From contig NC_017542.1 in the NCBI RefSeq assembly GCF_000237325.1, forward strand, positions 4,188,501 to 4,252,500: a stretch of DNA of 64,000 nucleotides. Reading direction: 5' to 3'. Both the position numbers and the translations under genes were made by a program. The notes under the pieces are model-generated. The model did no database searches, had not been told where the DNA came from, and saw nothing but the letters and a program-made list of their open reading frames with translations. This DNA comes from Paenibacillus polymyxa M1 (GTDB lineage: Bacteria > Bacillota > Bacilli > Paenibacillales > Paenibacillaceae). Positions 1 through 8,369 of this stretch are shown here, piece after piece; within the stretch, counting starts at the first letter, position 1; each line of letters starts with the position of its first letter.

Positions 1-968
1 GGTTCCTGGCGTTCTTGATAGAACTCATCCAGAATGACATGCGTCATCGCCTGTGCCACAGCGGCGTCTGTACCTGGATTGGGTGCAAGCCAGTTATCAG
101 CGAACTTTACGTTTTCCGCCAAATCCGGAGCCACGGATACAACCTTCGTTCCTTTATAGCGTACTTCCGTCATAAAATGGGCATCTGGCGTCCGGGTAAG
201 CGGCACGTTCGAGCCCCACATGATCAGATAACCTGCGTTGTACCAATCTGAGGATTCAGGTACGTCCGTTTGCTCACCCCAAATTTGAGGAGAAGCAGGC
301 GGAAGATCGGCATACCAATCGTAAAAGCTCAACATCTCCCCACCAAGCAGAGAAATGAACCGTGCTCCCGAAGCGTAGCTTATCATCGACATTGCTGGAA
401 TAGGGGTGAAGCCTGCAATCCGGTCAGGACCGTACTTGCGAATGGTGTAAATTAATTGCGCCGAAATCAGATGCAGAACATCATCCCAAGCCACACGAAC
501 ATGGCCGCCTTTGCCTCGAGCCGATTTGTAGAGCTTGGCTTTCTCCGGATCTTCCACAATGCTGGCCCATGCGTCTACCGGATTGCTATGCTCCTTGAGG
601 GTAGCTTGCCAGAGTCGCAATAACTTACCGCGCATATATGGATATTTCACACGTAACGGGCTGTATTCATACCAAGAAAATGAAGCCCCACGCGGGCATC
701 CACGCGGCTCAAATTCCGGCATGTCTGGACCGCAGGAGGGGTAATCGATTTGCTGATTTTCCCAGGTGATGATGCCATTCTTAACAAAAACCTTCCAGCT
801 ACAGGAGCCAGTACAGTTAACACCATGCGTCGTACGAATCACTTTGTCATGAGACCAACGCTGGCGATACACGTTTTCCCATTCTCTATTTTTTTCTTCA
901 AGGATTGACCAATTTCCAGAATAGCTCTCGATTGGCTTGAAGAAGTTGAGACTGTATTTTTTTTTCAT
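1..968 (-). CDS. narG: Respiratory nitrate reductase alpha subunit, N-terminal 322 codons (runs off the left edge)
   Basis: Catalytic molybdopterin subunit of the membrane-bound nitrate reductase, reducing nitrate to nitrite with quinol electrons passed through NarH and NarI. The N-terminus reads MKKKYSLNFFKPIES, then ENVYRQRW and HGVNCTGSCSW near residues 46-56; the latter is the His/Cys FS0 iron-sulfur motif typical of NarG. The ATG at 966-968 follows an AAAGGAGCG ribosome site. Only about a quarter of a usual 1220-residue NarG lies in the window; narHJI are expected off the left edge. The neighbouring molybdate transporter and Ric gene fit its cofactor and stress needs. Family assignment is secure; narG rather than narZ is a naming choice. 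Confidence 0.97.
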   Translation of the reverse strand, partial: MKKKYSLNFFKPIESYSGNWSILEEKNREWENVYRQRWSHDKVIRTTHGVNCTGSCSWKVFVKNGIITWENQQIDYPSCGPDMPEFEPRGCPRGASFSWYEYSPLRVKYPYMRGKLLRLWQATLKEHSNPVDAWASIVEDPEKAKLYKSARGKGGHVRVAWDDVLHLISAQLIYTIRKYGPDRIAGFTPIPAMSMISYASGARFISLLGGEMLSFYDWYADLPPASPQIWGEQTDVPESSDWYNAGYLIMWGSNVPLTRTPDAHFMTEVRYKGTKVVSVAPDLAENVKFADNWLAPNPGTDAAVAQAMTHVILDEFYQERQE

Positions 969-1042
969 CGGTGATCAACGCTCCTTTTCAGAATGAATCA
1001 GCCCATCGCAAACTCACGGGGAAGATTCATTCGCTTACTCTC

Positions 1043-1097
1043 ATTATGTAATTCATTCATCTCCGTTCCCATTAGGGAATGTCCTATAGCGCTATAG
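1043..1097 (-). promoter_or_regulatory. narG promoter with NreC-like palindrome
   Basis: On the minus strand a palindrome reading TAGGACATTCCCTA (1073-1086) matches TAGGG-N4-CCCTA at 9 of 10 positions. It is followed by -35 TGGGAA (1066-1071), a 17 bp spacer and -10 CATAAT (1043-1048). The motif is that known for the Staphylococcus NreC nitrate/oxygen response regulator. A perfect 14 bp palindrome CTATAGCGCTATAG (1084-1097) overlaps its upstream end and may be a second site. The same geometry recurs before ric and the ywiC-like gene. Confidence 0.7.
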
Positions 1098-1117
1098 AAA
1101 ATCCCTCGTTCTATGGA

Positions 1118-1150
1118 AAGATACAAAAAAAGCCCCCTCTACCAGAGGGA
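1118..1150 (-). terminator. Rho-independent terminator of ric-modA-modB
   Basis: Stem CCCTCT/AGAGGG (1135-1140 and 1144-1149) with a 3-base loop, followed on the minus strand by a GGC and a T-run. It lies 17 bp after the modB stop. Confidence 0.85.
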
Positions 1151-1166
1151 AGCTTGTATGAATAAA

Positions 1167-1844
1167 TTAATTGTTCTTTTGGCCTGTTAACAGGAGCATC
1201 ATAAAGGAAATCAGTATAATAGAGCATGTCCATACCCAGGCCATAGGAAGATGACCAGAATCTACTGCAATATAGATGGCTGTGGGGATCGTTTGTGTTT
1301 TACCCGGAATATTTCCGGCAATCATCAGCGTAGCCCCGAATTCGCCCAGCCCACGGGCAAACCCGAGTATAAAGGCCGCTTTAAAAGAAGGGAAAATCAA
1401 CGGAAAGGTGATATATCGAAAGACCTGCCATTCATTTGCCCCCATTGAGCGTCCCGCGTTTTCCAAGTCCTGATCCACTGAAGCGAATCCCATTCTCAGT
1501 GTTCGATAGACTAGAGGAAAAGCCACAACCACCGCGGCCACAACCCCAGCCCACCATGAAAATACAATAGGCTCGCCAAACCATTGCTCCACCAAACGTC
1601 CAAACCAACTTTTTCGTCCGAGTAAGATTAACAGTAAAAATCCAACTACCGTTGGTGGGAGTACCAAAGGCAGCATAAGCACGGTTTCAACGAGTGTTTT
1701 CCCTTTGAATAATCCTAACCGCGACATGGACCATGCCGCAAACAAGCCTAATAGGATCACCAAAACGCTGGATAACAGTGCAACCTGTAACGATAATCGG
1801 ATCGGAGGCCAATATTCGTTCCAATCTATAGCCTGCATGCTCAC
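1167..1844 (-). CDS. modB: Molybdate ABC transporter permease ModB
   Basis: Inner-membrane channel subunit for molybdate import (225 aa). It has five or so hydrophobic segments and the binding-protein-dependent permease EAA loop near residues 130-150 (ENAGRSMGANEW, then LGEFGATLMIAG), characteristic of ModB. The start is a GTG at 1842-1844 overlapping the modA TGA, so the two are translationally coupled. No modC ATPase follows; a terminator comes 17 bp after the stop, so the ATPase must be encoded elsewhere or shared. It supplies molybdenum for the NarG cofactor. Confidence 0.95.
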   Translation of the reverse strand: MSMQAIDWNEYWPPIRLSLQVALLSSVLVILLGLFAAWSMSRLGLFKGKTLVETVLMLPLVLPPTVVGFLLLILLGRKSWFGRLVEQWFGEPIVFSWWAGVVAAVVVAFPLVYRTLRMGFASVDQDLENAGRSMGANEWQVFRYITFPLIFPSFKAAFILGFARGLGEFGATLMIAGNIPGKTQTIPTAIYIAVDSGHLPMAWVWTCSIILISFMMLLLTGQKNN

Positions 1845-2692
1845 TTCGGTATGGTAAATCCATACTTAGCCATAATATTCAGAGCTTCTTGCGATTGAAG
1901 GTATTCATAGAAGCTTTCGGCTTCTTGGATGTGCTTGGAAGCTTTGATGATCCCGATAGGGTACTCAACCGTTGAATAAGTTTTAGAGTCCACCTCAAAG
2001 GCAATTTTCGCCTTTTGCGAAGTCAACGCATCTGTCTTATACACAAATCCGACATCTGTGTTACCCGTTTCCACATATTGCAGCACTTGTCTAACATCTT
2101 TTGCCTGAACGAGCTTGTCCTGTAGCACATCCCAAAGCTTTACGTTCGTCAGTGCTTCCTGTGCATATTTGCCTGCAGGAACACTCTCAGGAATACCGAT
2201 TGCTACCTTTTTCACTTCGCTTTGCGTTAAATCCTTTACACTCGTGATGCTCATCGTCCCATCTGCAGGGATCACCACTACCAACTCGTTCGTCAGCCAT
2301 ATTTTTTGTTGATTGCTCTCGATTAACTGCTGATCTACGAGAGACTTCATATTTTTCTTCGAAGCAGACAAAAACAAATCCGATGGAGCTCCTTGCTCAA
2401 TCTGCTTTTCCAGTGCACCAGAACCACCAAAGTTGAAATTCAATTTAATACCTTTATGGGATGATTCGTACAACGGTTGAATTTCTTTGAGTGCATCTGT
2501 TAAGCTCGCGGCTGCGGAAATGGTCAGATCAACAGTTTCAGCCTTGTTCGATGAATCTTGGCCGGAGACCTCATTCTGGACCGTGCTGCTACCACTTGAA
2601 GCTGATTGTTGCCCCGCACCGCACCCCGCAAGTAATAACACAATGGCAAAAATAAAAAAGAGTGCCTGACTATGTTTAACAAATTTCTTCAT
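1841..2692 (-). CDS. modA: Molybdate-binding lipoprotein ModA
   Basis: Extracytoplasmic substrate-binding lipoprotein of the molybdate ABC importer (283 aa). A lipoprotein signal peptide ends in the lipobox LLAGC with the acylated Cys at residue 24, followed by a Ser/Gln-rich linker. The mature part shows ModA hallmarks: LTISAAASLTDAL, FGGSGALEKQIEQGAPSDLF and VDVGFVYKTDA-like segments. AAGGAG precedes the ATG at 2690-2692. It sits 46 bp after ric and overlaps modB, forming one operon led by ric. Confidence 0.96.
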   Translation of the reverse strand: MKKFVKHSQALFFIFAIVLLLAGCGAGQQSASSGSSTVQNEVSGQDSSNKAETVDLTISAAASLTDALKEIQPLYESSHKGIKLNFNFGGSGALEKQIEQGAPSDLFLSASKKNMKSLVDQQLIESNQQKIWLTNELVVVIPADGTMSITSVKDLTQSEVKKVAIGIPESVPAGKYAQEALTNVKLWDVLQDKLVQAKDVRQVLQYVETGNTDVGFVYKTDALTSQKAKIAFEVDSKTYSTVEYPIGIIKASKHIQEAESFYEYLQSQEALNIMAKYGFTIPK

Positions 2693-2738
2693 TTTATTGG
2701 CTCCTTACGTTCAGCCTGTCATTAAGTGAGAGGTTACA

Positions 2739-3446
2739 TTATGAATGGAGTTGTGCCTGTCTGGTACGTTCAACTAAGGTACAATTCTCAAGAAGAATAT
2801 GATTATAAATGTCTGCTTCCAGATCCTCCAAACGCTTCAATACAAGTCGATGCGTACCACAAGCTTCCTGCAGCGGCTCAAAGCCATTGGTAATCAAGCG
2901 CAGCTCCTGCAGTATATCCACAATCGCTTGATGCTCCTCTTGCAACTCGGATAAATGAAAGTGAAGTGCGTCCACACGCTCAAATGCCGAGTCTTGAAAA
3001 AACGCTTGAATCAACGGAAACAGGAGGCTTTCCTTGAATTGAATATGTATCGTTAACTTCTGTTTAAGCAAGGTATAAAGTTCATTCACTCGCTTTAGGT
3101 GCGAATAACGTTCGCCATGAACCCGCGTTAGTTTGGTAATATACGGTGTGAGCGCCGCTAGTTCTTCACATAACTTTGTGTGATACTCATTCTGAATATA
3201 GGCGATCAGTTCTTTGGGTTCGAGTGAGGAAGGTTGCATTTGCTTGTGCTGTGCCTGATTTTCCTCCACTTCATGCACCCGCGCCAGCAGTTCACCAGCG
3301 TGAAGCCCCCGGCTGGCAGCTGCTTCACGGAGCGATATTTTCCCGCCACAGCAGAAGTCAATCCGTAGTTTACGGAACAAGTCACTTGTTTTGGGTACTT
3401 CTTTCACAATGTCCGCTACCCATGTTTCTTCCGTTAACTGGCTCAT
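2739..3446 (-). CDS. ric: Iron-sulfur cluster repair di-iron protein Ric (ScdA/YtfE family)
   Basis: Cytoplasmic di-iron protein that repairs Fe-S clusters damaged by nitric oxide or oxidation (235 aa). The N-terminal ScdA domain carries the RIDFCCGG motif (Cys32-Cys33). The C-terminal two thirds is a hemerythrin-like helical bundle with spaced His and HxxxE pairs (HIQFKE near residue 137, HILLEN near 218). It heads the operon with modAB. Its promoter has the palindrome shared with narG, which fits a role in coping with NO made during nitrate respiration. Confidence 0.95.
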   Translation of the reverse strand: MSQLTEETWVADIVKEVPKTSDLFRKLRIDFCCGGKISLREAAASRGLHAGELLARVHEVEENQAQHKQMQPSSLEPKELIAYIQNEYHTKLCEELAALTPYITKLTRVHGERYSHLKRVNELYTLLKQKLTIHIQFKESLLFPLIQAFFQDSAFERVDALHFHLSELQEEHQAIVDILQELRLITNGFEPLQEACGTHRLVLKRLEDLEADIYNHILLENCTLVERTRQAQLHS

Positions 3447-3488
3447 TTTTCATTCCCCCATCTTACTTCAGTTTTATACTCAACTCTC

Positions 3489-3532
3489 ATTCTATGTCTC
3501 TCTCAAGGCTGAACCAATTAGGGTGATCCCTT
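3489..3532 (-). promoter_or_regulatory. ric promoter with NreC-like palindrome
   Basis: Palindrome TAGGG-TGAT-CCCTT on the plus strand (3519-3532), 9 of 10 matches to TAGGG-N4-CCCTA. On the minus strand it is followed by -35 TTGGTT (3512-3517), 17 bp and -10 TAGAAT (3489-3494). The predicted start of transcription is about 3482, placing the palindrome centre near -43, an activator position. Confidence 0.75.
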
Positions 3533-3555
3533 TTTCACTCGTGGAAAGAGCCTGA

Positions 3556-4977
3556 TTATAAGAAACCTGAGACCAGCTGTTCAGCTGCTTCTTTGCCTTG
3601 AGCGATACAATCTGGAATGCCAACGCCTCCATAACCAGCGCCACAAAGAAACACATTCGGAAAATACTGTGACAAATCATGTCTCACCTTCGCCATCTGT
3701 TCTTGGTGCCCAATCGGATATTGTGGCATGGATTGATTACACCGACTGACCTCGGTCATTTTAGGTTGAGCATCGATCCCCATTAGATCTTTCAGGTCTT
3801 TGCGGGCTGCTTCCACTAGTTCCTCGTCTGTCATCTGAACCCATTCCTGTGCACCTGCATGGCCAATGTAAGTCCGCAAGAGTGTATACCCTTCAGGTGC
3901 GGTATGGCTCCACTTTGTAGATGACCAAGTACAGGCCGTAATCATCTTCCCTTCCTTACGGGGAACGAGAAATCCAGTTCCCTCATAGGCCAGGCGAAGG
4001 TCTGAATTTTTATACGCCAAGGAAATATTCGCTACCGAAACGTAATTGATCTTATTAAGCCAGCTCACACTTGTGATATCGGAAAATAATTTAGCCGCCT
4101 CAAAGGCTGGAATAGCGCAGATTATTGCATCTGCATCTATGATTTGTCCTTGGTTCAGGACTACCTGATAACCGTTCTCTTTTCTTATCTCAGCCACACG
4201 CTGCTCCATCACAAATTGGACAGTGTCGAGCTTTTCCTTTAACCGCTCCACGATGGTCGATAATCCATGTCGATAGGAAAGAAACATGCTTTTCTTGGCG
4301 ATTTCCGGCAATTTGTTAGGTGCACCCGACTTTCTCCCCGCCCCTTTAGCCATACCTATAATCAGACTTCCATGCTTTTGTTCCATCTGCTTAAATTGAG
4401 GGAAGGTTGACTTGAGGCTAAGAGAATACGTATCGCCAGCGTAAATACCAGATAACAAAGGCTCTGTAATCTGCTCCAACACCTCTTTACCTAGACGCCG
4501 CTTGATAAAATCTCCCAGAGATTCATCCATATCGCCTTTCTTGGCTGGAATGATCAAATCCATGGCTGCGCGCGCTTTTCCCAATGGAGAAATTAGCCCT
4601 GTCCGAATGAAGGGAGTTAGCTTGGTTGGAATACCTAAAATAAAGCCCATCGGCATGGTATGCAGCTTGCCTTTATGCAAAATGGAGGCCGACTTGGCCT
4701 TCGGGTTTGTTGACACCAAATCAGCTTCCAGTCCCAACTCCATAGTCAGATCCAATATAGCCGTCTTTCTGGCCAGGAAAGCATCTGGTCCTTTTTCGAT
4801 CATAAAATGGTTTTGGCGAACCGTTTGCAGCTTTCCTCCCAGGCGGTCGCTTTTCTCCACCAGTGTAATCTCCACTTCAAGCTGCCTGTCCTCTGCCAGC
4901 TTTTTCACATAAAAAGCGGCACTTAAACCGCTTATTCCTCCACCAAGGATCACAACTTTTTTAGCATTTTTATTCAT
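3556..4977 (-). CDS. hemY: Coproporphyrinogen/protoporphyrinogen oxidase (HemY/CgoX)
   Basis: FAD enzyme that oxidises coproporphyrinogen III to coproporphyrin III in the Gram-positive haem pathway (473 aa from the chosen start). The N-terminus MNKNAKKVVILGGGISGLSA has the dinucleotide-binding GGGISG motif; later KGPDAFLARK and the C-terminal GAGYGGVGIPDCI are family hallmarks. The start at 4975-4977 follows GGAAGGAAA and overlaps the preceding radical SAM gene by 8 nt; an in-frame upstream extension lacks family similarity. Terminal gene of a three-gene operon. The enzyme normally uses oxygen, so its place in a nitrate-linked operon is notable. Confidence 0.95.
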   Translation of the reverse strand: MNKNAKKVVILGGGISGLSAAFYVKKLAEDRQLEVEITLVEKSDRLGGKLQTVRQNHFMIEKGPDAFLARKTAILDLTMELGLEADLVSTNPKAKSASILHKGKLHTMPMGFILGIPTKLTPFIRTGLISPLGKARAAMDLIIPAKKGDMDESLGDFIKRRLGKEVLEQITEPLLSGIYAGDTYSLSLKSTFPQFKQMEQKHGSLIIGMAKGAGRKSGAPNKLPEIAKKSMFLSYRHGLSTIVERLKEKLDTVQFVMEQRVAEIRKENGYQVVLNQGQIIDADAIICAIPAFEAAKLFSDITSVSWLNKINYVSVANISLAYKNSDLRLAYEGTGFLVPRKEGKMITACTWSSTKWSHTAPEGYTLLRTYIGHAGAQEWVQMTDEELVEAARKDLKDLMGIDAQPKMTEVSRCNQSMPQYPIGHQEQMAKVRHDLSQYFPNVFLCGAGYGGVGIPDCIAQGKEAAEQLVSGFL

Positions 4978-6076
4978 AAGCGCACGTTTCCTTCCCCACT
5001 CCAGGCATATATGCACAATATGGATCACTCTCTAAGTAATCTCCTGTGATGGCAAAAGCTCTTGCTCTGGAGCCTCCACAGACTGTATTGAATTCGCAGA
5101 CTCCACATTTTCCTTTAAGCAGAGATTTATCCCGAAGATTATTCATAATCGGAGAGTTCCGATAAATATGGGCCAAACTATCCTTTCGTACATTCCCGCA
5201 TGTTAGCGGCAGGAAACCACTCGGGTACACTTCGCCGATATGACTGATAAAAACAAATCCATCTCCATCATTTACACCTTTAGGGGCACGCCCCAGAATA
5301 TCTGCCCTTTTTTGTTCGAACGTTGCACTATGCTGTCCTGCTTTGTGCTTTTCCTGTAGGACAACCCTTCGATAGTGAGGTGCTTCGGTAGCCTTTACAC
5401 CGTAGGGCATCTGTTGCTGTATCTGATACAACCACTTCATTACAGCCTCATGCTCATCAGGAGTAATCATATCTTTTTCCATACCACGCCCGGTTGGAAC
5501 GAGAAAAAACAAGCTCCATAACACCGCCTGCATTTCCTTTACCTTCTCTGCAATTCGCTCCAGATCGTGAAGATTGTATCGGGACACGGTTGTGTTCACT
5601 TGGATAGGAATGTTCAATTCCTTCAAATAGCCAATTCCCCGCATGGTCGTATTATAAGAACCCACAGTCCCTCGAAAATGATCGTGAATGTCCGCGCATG
5701 AACCATCCAGGCTAAAAGCCCACCGTGATAAACCAACCTGCTTTGCTTTTTCGACCGCTGCTCGTGTCACTTTTGGGGTAGCACTGGGCGTCATTGAAAC
5801 CGATAGTTTTTTCTCCTCAATTGCATATTGAGCCAGCTCAAACAAATCAGGACGCGATAACGGATCTCCACCTGTGAAAACCACTAATGGATGATTCATC
5901 TCGGCGATTTGATCAAGCAGCTTTTTGCCCTCTTCAAATGTCAGCTGACGAGGGTCAGGCTTATATTGGGCTTCCGCTCTACAGTGAAGGCATTTTAATG
6001 CGCAAGCTCTTGTTACCTCCCAAATGACGATAAACGGGTCTACGCGATAATCTCGTGGCGTTTGCAAAGATATCAT
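4970..6076 (-). CDS. Radical SAM/SPASM protein of the AhbD/NirJ-like group
   Basis: 368 aa. The radical SAM motif CALKCLHC places the 4Fe-4S ligands at Cys25, Cys29 and Cys32; FTGGDPL follows. A C-terminal SPASM region contains CGNVRKDSL, CGVCEFNTVCGGSRARA and a late Cys, likely binding auxiliary clusters. Relatives AhbD and NirJ act on haem precursors, and peptide-maturing SPASM enzymes look similar. The overlap with hemY favours a haem role, for example oxygen-independent decarboxylation of Fe-coproporphyrin, but this is inference. The ATG follows AAAAAGGAG, 15 bp after the upstream gene. No precursor peptide gene was seen beside it. Confidence 0.85.
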   Translation of the reverse strand: MISLQTPRDYRVDPFIVIWEVTRACALKCLHCRAEAQYKPDPRQLTFEEGKKLLDQIAEMNHPLVVFTGGDPLSRPDLFELAQYAIEEKKLSVSMTPSATPKVTRAAVEKAKQVGLSRWAFSLDGSCADIHDHFRGTVGSYNTTMRGIGYLKELNIPIQVNTTVSRYNLHDLERIAEKVKEMQAVLWSLFFLVPTGRGMEKDMITPDEHEAVMKWLYQIQQQMPYGVKATEAPHYRRVVLQEKHKAGQHSATFEQKRADILGRAPKGVNDGDGFVFISHIGEVYPSGFLPLTCGNVRKDSLAHIYRNSPIMNNLRDKSLLKGKCGVCEFNTVCGGSRARAFAITGDYLESDPYCAYMPGVGKETCAYE

Positions 6077-6091
6077 TGATGTCTCTCCTTT

Positions 6092-6895
6092 TTAAAAATA
6101 TAAAAACAGCACAGATACATAGAGCATCAATGAAAATCCAATTTCAGCCATGCCTACATGCTTTGCCTTTAACTCGAACTTAGGAAGCCATATAGCTCGT
6201 ATGAACAAAATTAAAAATGGAATAACCAAAAACACCTTGATCCAGGCGGCAAACAGCACAATGATCAGATGATAGATAATAGACGCATAATAGTAACGTG
6301 GATTTTTTCTTTCACGGATGATCGTTTTAACATAAAGAGCCGTTCCTATGAAATAACACACCAACAGCAAAAACAGCTCTGTGGTTAGCGTCCAATCTCC
6401 GCCTTCCCCAATATGAACAACAGGATATATAAAAGAGCAGAAAAGCAGAATCGCGGCAATGTCATTTAACAAAGCACGCTCATTCTTCATTTTGGCGTAA
6501 TACATATTAGCCATAAAAAAGAACAGAAGCAGAACTCCGTACCAGATCAACGCAGGTTTAACCCAGACTAGAGAAGCTAAAAGAGGAAGGAGTATTGCTC
6601 CGTAAATAACAACAGGTTTACGGTATCTTTTACTGTTTCCTGTTTTGATCCATTGGAGAACAGGAAAACTAAATAAATAGATAAAAAACCAGCATACGAA
6701 TAGAGGTATATGAATGAATTGTTTTGGAGAAGCAGCTAAGCCAAACAAAAATGGAAGAATGAGCATTGCCCAAGCTCCATGCTGATTGGGGATGTATCTG
6801 CTGATCCCTTTCAAAGTCTTGATCCTTTTTTCACAATGTGTAACATCTTTGTAGCTACGGTTAATCGACTCATCATCCATTCCCCCAAAGTTCAA
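6092..6895 (-). CDS. ywiC: YwiC-like polytopic membrane protein
   Basis: About 267 aa with seven or eight hydrophobic segments and the N-terminal signature IPNQHGAWAMLILPFLFG found in YwiC proteins. In Bacillus subtilis ywiC lies in the narGHJI/narK/fnr region, matching this neighbourhood; its biochemical role is unknown. Start uncertain: TTG at 6895 has AGGGTG five bases upstream, but the predicted transcript begins close to that site; ATG at 6880 is the alternative and both leave the conserved core intact. First gene of the operon with the radical SAM protein and hemY. Confidence 0.85.
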   Translation of the reverse strand: MNFGGMDDESINRSYKDVTHCEKRIKTLKGISRYIPNQHGAWAMLILPFLFGLAASPKQFIHIPLFVCWFFIYLFSFPVLQWIKTGNSKRYRKPVVIYGAILLPLLASLVWVKPALIWYGVLLLFFFMANMYYAKMKNERALLNDIAAILLFCSFIYPVVHIGEGGDWTLTTELFLLLVCYFIGTALYVKTIIRERKNPRYYYASIIYHLIIVLFAAWIKVFLVIPFLILFIRAIWLPKFELKAKHVGMAEIGFSLMLYVSVLFLYF

Positions 6896-6912
6896 TTTTT
6901 CACCCTACTTTA

Positions 6913-6956
6913 ATTCTAAGTATTCTGTCCAATTGAACCAATCAGGGAGTTCCCTT
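6913..6956 (-). promoter_or_regulatory. ywiC operon promoter with NreC-like palindrome
   Basis: CAGGG-AGTT-CCCTT (6943-6956), 8 of 10 matches to TAGGG-N4-CCCTA. Minus-strand -35 TTGGTT (6936-6941) and -10 TAGAAT (6913-6918) are 17 bp apart, hexamers identical to the ric promoter. The flank GAACCAAT is also shared with ric. Confidence 0.72.
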
Positions 6957-7003
6957 ATTTGTTTGGGGGAATAGCCTAACCTGAAGATAAACCTTCACTT
7001 TCT

Positions 7004-7801
7004 TTATAAAAACGTACCGAAATAATAGTCCAGCGCTTCCTGTGAGTATCCGTCATCTCCTTGCCAGGCTGCTACCGAACAAAAATCATCATTGCCGCCG
7101 CGGCGCCTGCGAGGTGTGTCCCGTGGTGTGAGCAATCCTGCATATCCCCATACTTCCATAGCCACATCGCGTTCATTTTTACTGGATGGGAGCACATCTT
7201 TCCAGCGCTTCTCCAATTGTCGTGGACCGTTCTGAGCCTCACAGTCCTGAACCGCTTCCAGCATGTTGTGAAGTATTACAAGATCCTCATCAGTAACCTG
7301 GAACTCCTCCTCTTGACTGAACAATTCAAGGTCCATCCAGCAATAAAGAAGGTGATTCAGCCGAATACCTCCCCATTTGATTCGTTCAAAATTCAGTACA
7401 TTCAAATCCTTATTGACGTATTCCTTATCGGACATTAGTTTATGAAAATTACAATCCCCACAGCTACTGTAGTTGGGCAGGACGACAGGCCGCTCCCTAT
7501 AGGTGTGCAAAGGCAGTTTTACGGTTAATGCCCAGCTCGATAAGGCGCTTCGTAAATGGACTTTTTTCGTGGAAAGACTGTGTAAAAACGCTGCTGCCAC
7601 TCGCTCTTTTGTAGCCTTTTGCTGGTGCAGCTCATATAACCTTTTTATAATCTCATCATGTGTAATGGTGATCGGATCGAACATCAAGCCCATACTTTTG
7701 GCATATTCAAAATCCTCACCCGAAAAAGGTTCTCTCTCCTGCTTCCAGCCGCTGGAGGACCAGAAAGTGTTCATAAGTATTTTCTTTGCTTTTTTATCCA
7801 T
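7004..7801 (-). CDS. Hypothetical protein of a toxin-island type, possible immunity protein
   Basis: 265 aa, soluble, no family recognised with certainty. The N-terminus is MDKKAKKILMNTFW; a CGDCNFHK Cys pair lies mid-protein, then a helical segment LLYCWMDLELF and a basic stretch RDTPRRRRGG near the C-terminus. The start at 7799-7801 has AAGGAG seven bases upstream; longer in-frame starts are not supported. It is the last of five leftward genes set divergently from a WXG100 operon. Context suggests immunity or accessory function; this is inference. Confidence 0.75.
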   Translation of the reverse strand: MDKKAKKILMNTFWSSSGWKQEREPFSGEDFEYAKSMGLMFDPITITHDEIIKRLYELHQQKATKERVAAAFLHSLSTKKVHLRSALSSWALTVKLPLHTYRERPVVLPNYSSCGDCNFHKLMSDKEYVNKDLNVLNFERIKWGGIRLNHLLYCWMDLELFSQEEEFQVTDEDLVILHNMLEAVQDCEAQNGPRQLEKRWKDVLPSSKNERDVAMEVWGYAGLLTPRDTPRRRRGGNDDFCSVAAWQGDDGYSQEALDYYFGTFL

Positions 7802-7835
7802 CACACTTCTCCTTACTCGTCTGACACTCTCACCT

Positions 7836-8369
7836 TCAACAATCATCTTTATACTTAAAAGCAATGGCCGTATTTCCCGACCGGGGGTCAAAATAAGAAG
7901 AGATTTTCCCCCAGTTCAGTTCATATTCCATATAGGGGTAAGGCTTGGTTTGACGATAGCTTGGCTTCATGGACAAATGTTGTTCTAACAAACGATCATG
8001 CTCCCTTTGCCGCTTTCTCTCCCCTTCCTCAGACCAATTATCCCATGAGGTTGGAAATTCGTTGCCCTGGAGCGAAATCTCCACAACAATTAGGGTTGTA
8101 TCCTTAAAGCATACAGACACAAAAAAATGCCGGTGCAGCAAAGGAACCTGATCAAAATGGTACCAAATGTACCCATTTCCTAGCTTTCTTACAGAATGAA
8201 AATATTTCGTGTACAAAGCAGTCTCTAACAACTGATCTTCCGTTAAAGAAGAATAAATCGCGTGCTCATTATCAACTTGAATGATTCCCGATTCCCAGTC
8301 ATTATTGCTGCCACTCCTTAAGCTGGTATGACAATCTACTAGTTGCTCTCTAGCCTCATTTGTCCACAT
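7836..8369 (-). CDS. Hypothetical protein, immunity-like
   Basis: 177 aa from MWTNEAREQ. The C-terminal segment WGKISSYFDPRSGNTAIAF ends in a pattern (WG..SS.yDpRSG..I.i.y) resembling immunity proteins found beside polymorphic toxins; I cannot name the family. Aromatic-rich and soluble. The ATG at 8367-8369 overlaps the end of the upstream gene by 14 nt, so the pair is translationally coupled. The ribosome site is weak (AGG, 12 bases away). Confidence 0.7.
   Translation of the reverse strand: MWTNEAREQLVDCHTSLRSGSNNDWESGIIQVDNEHAIYSSLTEDQLLETALYTKYFHSVRKLGNGYIWYHFDQVPLLHRHFFVSVCFKDTTLIVVEISLQGNEFPTSWDNWSEEGERKRQREHDRLLEQHLSMKPSYRQTKPYPYMEYELNWGKISSYFDPRSGNTAIAFKYKDDC

Noticed and set aside
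1010..1030. Possible FNR box upstream of narG
   Set aside because: The CGTGAGTTTGCGAT-like sequence lacks the second TCACA half; the NreC-like palindrome explains the promoter better.
7503..7988. 161-codon plus-strand frame opposite two leftward genes
   Set aside because: Spans the junction of two genes that have proper starts and ribosome sites on the other strand.
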